Assembly (NCBI RefSeq): GCF_900217235.1
Contig: NZ_LT907975.1
Location: 1,835,001 to 1,899,000 of the forward strand
Length of the DNA: 64,000 bases
From: Pseudodesulfovibrio profundus
GTDB taxonomy: Bacteria; Desulfobacterota; Desulfovibrionia; Desulfovibrionales; Desulfovibrionaceae
Direction: 5' to 3'
In this document: positions 62,612-64,000 of the stretch, in pieces
Layout: each line of letters opens with the position of its first letter
Numbering within the stretch: position 1 is the stretch's first letter
Position numbers and translations under genes: made by a program
Notes under the pieces: model-generated
Told to the model about the DNA's origin: nothing
The model's input: only the letters and a program-made list of their open reading frames with translations
Databases searched by the model: none

Positions 62612-63925
62612 ATGGACCCGACAATGGCCGGTATCATCGGCATCATCGTTATGGTCCTGCTTTTCATGACCCGGATGCCCGTGGCGTTCGTCATGATGCT
62701 CGTAGGATTCGTGGGCTTTTCCCTGCTCACCTCGTGGAAAGGCGGACTCAACCTCATGTCCCGCAACATCTATGACGCATTCGCTTCATATGAGTTGTCC
62801 ACCATTCCGCTTTTCATCCTCATGGGACAAATCGCATTCAACAGCGGGATTTCCAAGCGGCTGTACAACACGGCCTACCATTTTCTCGGCAATGTTCGTG
62901 GCGGCCTCGCCATGGCCACGGTATCCGCCTGCACCGCCTTTGGTGCTGTGTGCGGCTCCAGTCCGGCCACGGCAGCTACCATGTCCACTGTCGGCATTCC
63001 CGAAATGAAACGGTACGGCTACGCCAACTCGCTGTCCGCAGCTTCCGTGGCATCCGGTGGCGGGCTTGGCATGATCATGCCCCCGTCCGTTGTCCTGATC
63101 ATTTACGGCGTGCTCACCGAGCAGTCCATCGGCGCGCTGTTCGTGTCCGGTATTCTGCCAGCCATCCTGCTGACCGTGCTGTTCGTCATCGGTATCTACC
63201 TTCAGTGTAAGGCCAACCCGGCCCTCGGCCCCAAGGGTGACTCCTTCACCATGAAGGAAAAGCTCCGCTCGCTGGTCAACCTGATCGATACCATCCTCAT
63301 CTTTTCACTGGTCATCGGTGGTCTTTTCCTCGGCTGGTTCACCCCCACCGAAGCAGCCTCCATCGGCGTCATCGGCGTACTGGTGCTGGCGGCCGTCAAG
63401 CGGCAGTTGAGCTGGGAGGGTTTCGTCAACTCACTGTATGAAACCCTGCGAACCTCCTGCATGGTGCTCGTGCTCATCGCCGGAGCCGTGGTATTCGGCA
63501 AATTCCTTGCCGTGACCCGGATTCCCTTTGATATCGCGAGCTGGGTCTCGGCATTTGACCTACCCCCGTTCGCCATCATGGGCGCGATCATTCTGATCTA
63601 CTTCATCGGCGGCTGTTTCATGGATTCGCTGGCCCTAATCATGCTGACCATCCCGGTGTTTTTCCCGGTAGTGACCAGCATGGGCTACGACCCCATCTGG
63701 TTCGGTATCATCATCGTACTGGTCACGGAAATGGGGGTTATCACGCCACCGGTCGGCATCAATGTATATGTCGTGTACGGCATGTGCCAAAAGATAGCGC
63801 CCGATGTGACGCTGGAAGAAGTATTCAAGGGCATCCTCCCCTTCATGCTCTCCATCATCATCGGCATCGCCCTGCTGTTCATCTTCCCGCAGATCATCCT
63901 GTTCCTGCCCGGACTGATGTACTGA
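62612..63925 (+). CDS. dctM: TRAP transporter large membrane subunit (DctM)
   Basis: 437 residues, about twelve hydrophobic segments. Conserved parts are STIPLFILMGQIAFNSGIS, CGSSPATAATMSTVGIPEM, ASGGGLGMIMPPSVVLIIYG, FTPTEAASIGVIGV and VITPPVGINVYVV. It drives sodium-coupled uptake of the ligand from the two binding proteins. The operon ends at the terminator at 63944. Confidence 0.95.
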   Translation: MDPTMAGIIGIIVMVLLFMTRMPVAFVMMLVGFVGFSLLTSWKGGLNLMSRNIYDAFASYELSTIPLFILMGQIAFNSGISKRLYNTAYHFLGNVRGGLAMATVSACTAFGAVCGSSPATAATMSTVGIPEMKRYGYANSLSAASVASGGGLGMIMPPSVVLIIYGVLTEQSIGALFVSGILPAILLTVLFVIGIYLQCKANPALGPKGDSFTMKEKLRSLVNLIDTILIFSLVIGGLFLGWFTPTEAASIGVIGVLVLAAVKRQLSWEGFVNSLYETLRTSCMVLVLIAGAVVFGKFLAVTRIPFDIASWVSAFDLPPFAIMGAIILIYFIGGCFMDSLALIMLTIPVFFPVVTSMGYDPIWFGIIIVLVTEMGVITPPVGINVYVVYGMCQKIAPDVTLEEVFKGILPFMLSIIIGIALLFIFPQIILFLPGLMY

Positions 63926-63943
63926 TTGAGATTGATTAAAAGG

Positions 63944-63972
63944 AAAGCCCGGTTCACGCCGGGCTTTTTTAT
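63944..63972 (+). terminator. Terminator of the TRAP operon
   Basis: AAAGCCCGG / CCGGGCTTT stem followed by T run; only 28 bases remain in the window and show nothing. Confidence 0.9.
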
Positions 63973-64000
63973 ACATATTGGAACCAGGAAGGAAGACCGC

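Noticed and set aside
1-64000. tRNA, rRNA, CRISPR array, prophage or replication origin
   Set aside because: Intergenic regions were scanned by eye on both strands; no cloverleaf, repeat-spacer pattern, integrase or DnaA-box cluster was seen.

Overview
The window reads as chromosome of a sulfate-reducing Desulfobacterota of the Desulfovibrio/Pseudodesulfovibrio type. The clues are an NfnAB transhydrogenase, a bacterioferritin very like the Desulfovibrio desulfuricans protein, NrfH-type and octaheme c cytochromes, a heme-c sensor kinase, a selenocysteine peroxiredoxin, TRAP transporters, and densely packed genes with strong Shine-Dalgarno sites. This assignment is by protein resemblance; no rRNA or marker gene is present.

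Region by region. 1-1.2 kb: a peroxiredoxin-like selenoprotein (in-frame TGA at the catalytic Cys position), divergent from an HxlR regulator. 1.5-6.2 kb: pabABC (4-aminobenzoate for folate), then purD and purE. 6.3-9.1 kb: mosaic intergenic repeats and nfnAB. 9.1-11.1 kb: a promoter and structured leader RNA resembling a GEMM-I riboswitch, broken by an ISL3 element just before a hypothetical gene. 11.2-17.2 kb: a LytTR regulator with a degenerate receiver, acs, and a glycosyltransferase/phosphatase/glycosyltransferase operon. 17.3-21.8 kb: a MerR-like DNA-binding protein, two lipoproteins and a chemoreceptor.

21.9-29.1 kb is an insertion-sequence island. IS5, IS1595, an ISL3-bounded composite transposon and IS3 lie in or beside one short gene. 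Using the exact target-site duplications, that gene can be read back in a single frame to its own stop codon. The composite transposon (TTAAAATA on both sides) carries a diheme cytochrome c gene and a metallophosphoesterase gene. 29.3-36.8 kb: two small ORFs, purT, yaaA, a SulP transporter, and a hydroxypyruvate/glyoxylate reductase with glycerate 2-kinase.

36.9-45.7 kb looks like one functional unit. A heme-c/PAS histidine kinase and an NtrC-type regulator are divergent from a YeiH-type exporter operon that has a perfect sigma-54 promoter and includes a universal stress protein and three small membrane-linked proteins. A protein-kinase/universal-stress-protein fusion gene follows.

45.8-54.5 kb: a secreted dienelactone-hydrolase-like protein, bacterioferritin, a PEP-CTERM protein whose ribosome binding site was split from its start codon by a second identical IS3 copy, an NrfH-type tetraheme plus octaheme cytochrome pair, YceI, and a ferric-reductase-like flavocytochrome. 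54.8-64 kb: a PAS/GGDEF diguanylate cyclase, an AhpF-like reductase, and a TetR gene with three evenly spaced operators in front of a TRAP transporter operon encoding two solute-binding proteins. No tRNA, rRNA or CRISPR array was seen.
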